Shown: piece by piece, positions 61,122-64,000 of the stretch
Numbering within the stretch: position 1 is the first letter of the stretch
Layout: each line of letters begins with the position of its first letter
DNA from: Pseudomonas baltica
GTDB taxonomy: Bacteria; Pseudomonadota; Gammaproteobacteria; Pseudomonadales; Pseudomonadaceae
Direction: 5' to 3'
Length of the DNA stretch: 64,000 bases
Assembly: GCF_014235765.1 (NCBI RefSeq)
Contig: NZ_JACMYH010000010.1
Span: forward strand, 1 to 64,000
The notes under the pieces: model-generated
What the model saw: only the letters and a program-made list of their open reading frames with translations
What the model was told of the DNA's origin: nothing
Database searches by the model: none
Position numbers and translations under genes: made by a program

Positions 61122-64000
61122 TCAATTACCGCTTGAGTTCAGCGCTTCGGTCAACGCAGCTTCCACTTCACTGGCGCTGACGCGAGTCGGTTTGTCGAGT
61201 TCACGGCGACGCTTGCGCTCGCTGTGATACGCCAGACCGGTACCAGCCGGGATCAGACGACCCACGACCACGTTCTCTTTCAGGCCGCGCAGGTAATCGC
61301 GCTTGCCGGTGACTGCCGCTTCGGTCAGTACTCGAGTGGTTTCCTGGAAGGAAGCCGCCGAGATGAACGATTCGGTGGACAGCGACGCCTTGGTAATACC
61401 CAGCAGCACGCGAGTGAATTTCGAAACGAATTTCTCGTCCGCACTCAGACGCTCGTTTTCACCCAGTACGTGGGTCAGTTCCATCTGGTCGCCCTTGATG
61501 AAGCTGCTGTCGCCGGACTCGGAGATTTCGACCTTGCGCAGCATCTGACGCAGAATCGTCTCGATGTGCTTGTCGTTGATCTTCACGCCCTGCAGACGGT
61601 ACACGTCCTGAATCTCGTTGACGATGTACTTGGCCAGCGCACTCACACCCAGCAAGCGCAGGATGTCATGCGGGTCACTCGGACCGTCCGAGATAACTTC
61701 GCCGCGGTTCACTTGTTCGCCTTCGAAGACGTTCAGGTGACGCCACTTCGGAATCAGCTCTTCATACGGATCGGTGCCGTCGTTCGGCGTGATAACCAAG
61801 CGGCGCTTGCCTTTGGTTTCCTTGCCGAAAGCGATGGTGCCGCTGACTTCCGCCAGGATCGAAGCTTCCTTCGGACGACGCGCTTCGAACAAGTCGGCAA
61901 CACGCGGCAGACCACCGGTGATGTCGCGAGTCTTCGAAGTTTCCTGTGGAATACGGGCGATAACGTCACCCACACCCACTTGCGCACCATCCGCCACGCC
62001 GACTAGGGCATTGGCTGGCAGGAAGTACTGGGCCGGTACGTCGGTACCTGGCAACAGCAGATCCTTGCCATCGACGCCAACCATCTTCACTGCCGGACGA
62101 ATTTCCTTGCCCGCAGCTGGACGGTCCTTGGCATCGAGCACTTCGATGTTGGTCAGGCCGGTCAATTCGTCTGTTTGACGCTTGATCGTGATGCCTTCTT
62201 CCATGCCCACGTAGGTCACGGTACCTTTCATCTCGGTGACGATTGGGTGAGTGTGCGGGTCCCACTTGGCCACGATAGCGCCAGCGTCGACCTTGTCGCC
62301 TTCCTTCACCGAAATCACTGCACCGTATGGCAGCTTGTAACGTTCGCGCTCACGACCGAACTCGTCGGCAATCGCCAACTCACCCGAACGCGATACTGCA
62401 ACCAGGTTGCCGTCCAGACGCTCGACGTGCTTCAGGTTATGCAGGCGGACAGTACCGCCGTTCTTCACCTGGACGCTGTCGGCAGCCGAGGTCCGGCTTG
62501 CCGCACCACCGATGTGGAACGTACGCATGGTCAGCTGGGTACCCGGCTCACCGATGGACTGGGCGGCGATAACGCCGACCGCTTCACCGATGTTCACCTG
62601 GTGACCGCGAGCCAGATCACGGCCGTAGCACTTGGCGCAGATACCGTAACGGGTTTCGCAGCTGATCGGCGAACGCACGATGACTTCGTCGATGCTGTTG
62701 AGCTCGATGAATTCAACCCACTTTTCGTCCACCAGCGTACCGCCCGGAACGATCACCTCGTCGGTGCCAGGCTTGAACACGTCGCGGGCGATCACTCGAC
62801 CCAGAACGCGCTCGCCCAGCGGCTCGACGACGTCACCGCCTTCGATGTGCGGCGTCATCAGCAGACCGTGCTCGGTACCGCAGTCGACTTCGGTAACGAC
62901 CAGATCCTGTGCAACGTCAACCAGACGGCGAGTCAGATAACCGGAGTTAGCTGTCTTCAACGCGGTATCCGCCAGACCCTTACGAGCACCGTGAGTCGAG
63001 ATGAAGTACTGAAGTACGCTCAAGCCTTCACGGAAGTTCGCGGTGATCGGCGTCTCGATGATCGAGCCGTCCGGCTTGGCCATCAGGCCACGCATACCGG
63101 CCAGCTGGCGAATCTGAGCAGCCGAACCCCGTGCACCGGAGTCAGCCATCATGTACATCGAGTTGAACGATTCCTGGTCCACTTCGTTGCCATGACGATC
63201 GATGACCTTCTCTTTCGAGAGGTTCGACATCATTGCCTTGGACACTTCGTCGTTGGCCTTGGACCAAAGGTCGATCACCTTGTTGTACTTCTCGCCCTGG
63301 GTTACCAGGCCGGAAGCATACTGGCTCTCGATCTCTTTCACTTCGTCGGTCGCGGTACCGATGATGCGAGCTTTCTCATCCGGGATAACGAAGTCGTTAA
63401 CACCGATGGAAACGCCGGAAATGGTCGAGTAGGCAAAACCGGTGTACATCAACTGGTCAGCGAAAATCACGGTCTCTTTCAAACCAACCACGCGGTAGCA
63501 CTGGTTGATCAGCTTAGAGATCGCCTTCTTCTTCATCGGCAGGTTGACGACATCGTACGACAGACCTTTTGGCACAACCTGGTACAACAAGGCACGGCCG
63601 ACAGTGGTGTCGACAATACGAACGTTGCTCACGCTGCCGCCGTCACGGTCGTTGACGGTTTCGTGGATACGCACTTTGACCTTGGCGTGCAGTGCGGCTT
63701 CGCCGGCACGGAACACACGGTCAACTTCCTGCAGATCCGCGAACACACGACCTTCGCCTTTGGCGTTGATCGCTTCACGCGTCATGTAGTACAGACCCAA
63801 TACAACGTCCTGCGACGGAACGATGATTGGCTCACCGTTGGCTGGCGACAGGATGTTGTTGGTCGACATCATCAGCGCACGGGCTTCGAGCTGGGCTTCC
63901 AGGGTCAACGGTACGTGGACCGCCATCTGGTCGCCGTCGAAGTCGGCGTTGTACGCAGCACAGACCAGAGGGTGCAGCTGGATAGCCTTGCCTTCGATCA
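61122..64000 (-). CDS. rpoC: RNA polymerase beta' subunit, C-terminal two thirds
   Basis: The gene enters from the right edge. The first residues in the window are shortly before the catalytic motif NADFDGDQMAVHVPL, whose three aspartates hold the active-site magnesium. Downstream are the bridge-helix/trigger-loop region (GARKGLADTALKTANSGYLT, TMRTFHIGGAAS) and a zinc site (CETRYGICAKCYG). About 958 of roughly 1400 residues are present. The stop at 61122 is followed by a long hairpin. Confidence 0.97.
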   Translation of the reverse strand, partial: IEGKAIQLHPLVCAAYNADFDGDQMAVHVPLTLEAQLEARALMMSTNNILSPANGEPIIVPSQDVVLGLYYMTREAINAKGEGRVFADLQEVDRVFRAGEAALHAKVKVRIHETVNDRDGGSVSNVRIVDTTVGRALLYQVVPKGLSYDVVNLPMKKKAISKLINQCYRVVGLKETVIFADQLMYTGFAYSTISGVSIGVNDFVIPDEKARIIGTATDEVKEIESQYASGLVTQGEKYNKVIDLWSKANDEVSKAMMSNLSKEKVIDRHGNEVDQESFNSMYMMADSGARGSAAQIRQLAGMRGLMAKPDGSIIETPITANFREGLSVLQYFISTHGARKGLADTALKTANSGYLTRRLVDVAQDLVVTEVDCGTEHGLLMTPHIEGGDVVEPLGERVLGRVIARDVFKPGTDEVIVPGGTLVDEKWVEFIELNSIDEVIVRSPISCETRYGICAKCYGRDLARGHQVNIGEAVGVIAAQSIGEPGTQLTMRTFHIGGAASRTSAADSVQVKNGGTVRLHNLKHVERLDGNLVAVSRSGELAIADEFGRERERYKLPYGAVISVKEGDKVDAGAIVAKWDPHTHPIVTEMKGTVTYVGMEEGITIKRQTDELTGLTNIEVLDAKDRPAAGKEIRPAVKMVGVDGKDLLLPGTDVPAQYFLPANALVGVADGAQVGVGDVIARIPQETSKTRDITGGLPRVADLFEARRPKEASILAEVSGTIAFGKETKGKRRLVITPNDGTDPYEELIPKWRHLNVFEGEQVNRGEVISDGPSDPHDILRLLGVSALAKYIVNEIQDVYRLQGVKINDKHIETILRQMLRKVEISESGDSSFIKGDQMELTHVLGENERLSADEKFVSKFTRVLLGITKASLSTESFISAASFQETTRVLTEAAVTGKRDYLRGLKENVVVGRLIPAGTGLAYHSERKRRRELDKPTRVSASEVEAALTEALNSSGN

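Noticed and set aside
1..64000. tRNA genes, CRISPR arrays, insertion sequences, prophage genes
   Set aside because: No GTTCGA-type T-arm context with a foldable tRNA, no spaced repeats, and no transposase or integrase frames were recognised.

Overview
The window is Pseudomonas chromosome, most likely the P. putida group. Core gene order supports this: rpoC-rpsL-rpsG-fusA-tuf-S10/spc/alpha operons-rplQ-katA-ftnA-uvrA-yajR-ssb on one side, and nrdR-ribD-ribE-ribBA-ribH-nusB-thiL-pgpA-ribA-dxs-ispA-xseB on the other. High GC, strong Shine-Dalgarno sites and REP-like repeats agree. The assignment comes from gene order and protein similarity recalled from memory, not from a database search.

Layout. 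(1) 1-1725: the end of a DarTG toxin-antitoxin pair (13 codons of darT, then darG) and a small glyoxalase-fold protein. (2) 1726-15071: an accessory cluster of ten genes that I cannot match to a described pathway. A forward operon (2228-8000) encodes a methyltransferase, an Fe(II)/2-oxoglutarate oxygenase, a long beta-hydroxyacid dehydrogenase, an enolase-superfamily enzyme, a Rieske oxygenase and an APS kinase. A convergent LysR regulator (8004-8930) follows. A second forward operon (8993-15071) encodes an EamA exporter, a 1361-residue megasynthase and a zinc alcohol dehydrogenase. The megasynthase has the order sulfotransferase - uncharacterised linker - adenylation - carrier - thioester reductase. 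(3) 15162-18257: xseB, ispA and dxs. (4) 18301-25882, minus strand: riboflavin genes, nusB, thiL, pgpA and nrdR. (5) 25990-31891: a YbaY-type lipoprotein, thioredoxin-like ybbN, a small hypothetical, a ZrgA-type zinc operon and ompW. (6) 31954-37292, minus strand: two short-chain dehydrogenase-type sugar enzymes, a membrane acyltransferase, ssb and a YajR-type transporter. (7) 37458-42572: uvrA, a REP pair, a haem-free bacterioferritin and catalase. (8) 42755-64000, minus strand: the alpha, spc, S10 and str ribosomal operons, ending inside rpoC.

The accessory cluster is the most interesting part. The APS kinase would make PAPS, the donor needed by the sulfotransferase domain of the megasynthase. 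The reductase domain and the adjacent alcohol dehydrogenase would release an aldehyde or alcohol. The Rieske enzyme carries a bridging glutamate typical of enzymes acting on quaternary ammonium compounds, and the enolase-superfamily enzyme resembles hydroxyproline-betaine epimerase. A 13-bp palindrome of LysR type (T-N11-A) lies between lysR and the exporter gene. A close copy (11 of 13 bases) lies upstream of a candidate promoter for the methyltransferase operon, so one regulator may control both halves. The product is unknown; a sulfonated, possibly betaine-like alcohol or aldehyde is only an inference.

The ribosomal block gave clear promoters (17-bp spacing) for the str, S10 and alpha transcripts, and several terminators. 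No tRNA, rRNA, CRISPR array or intact insertion sequence was seen.
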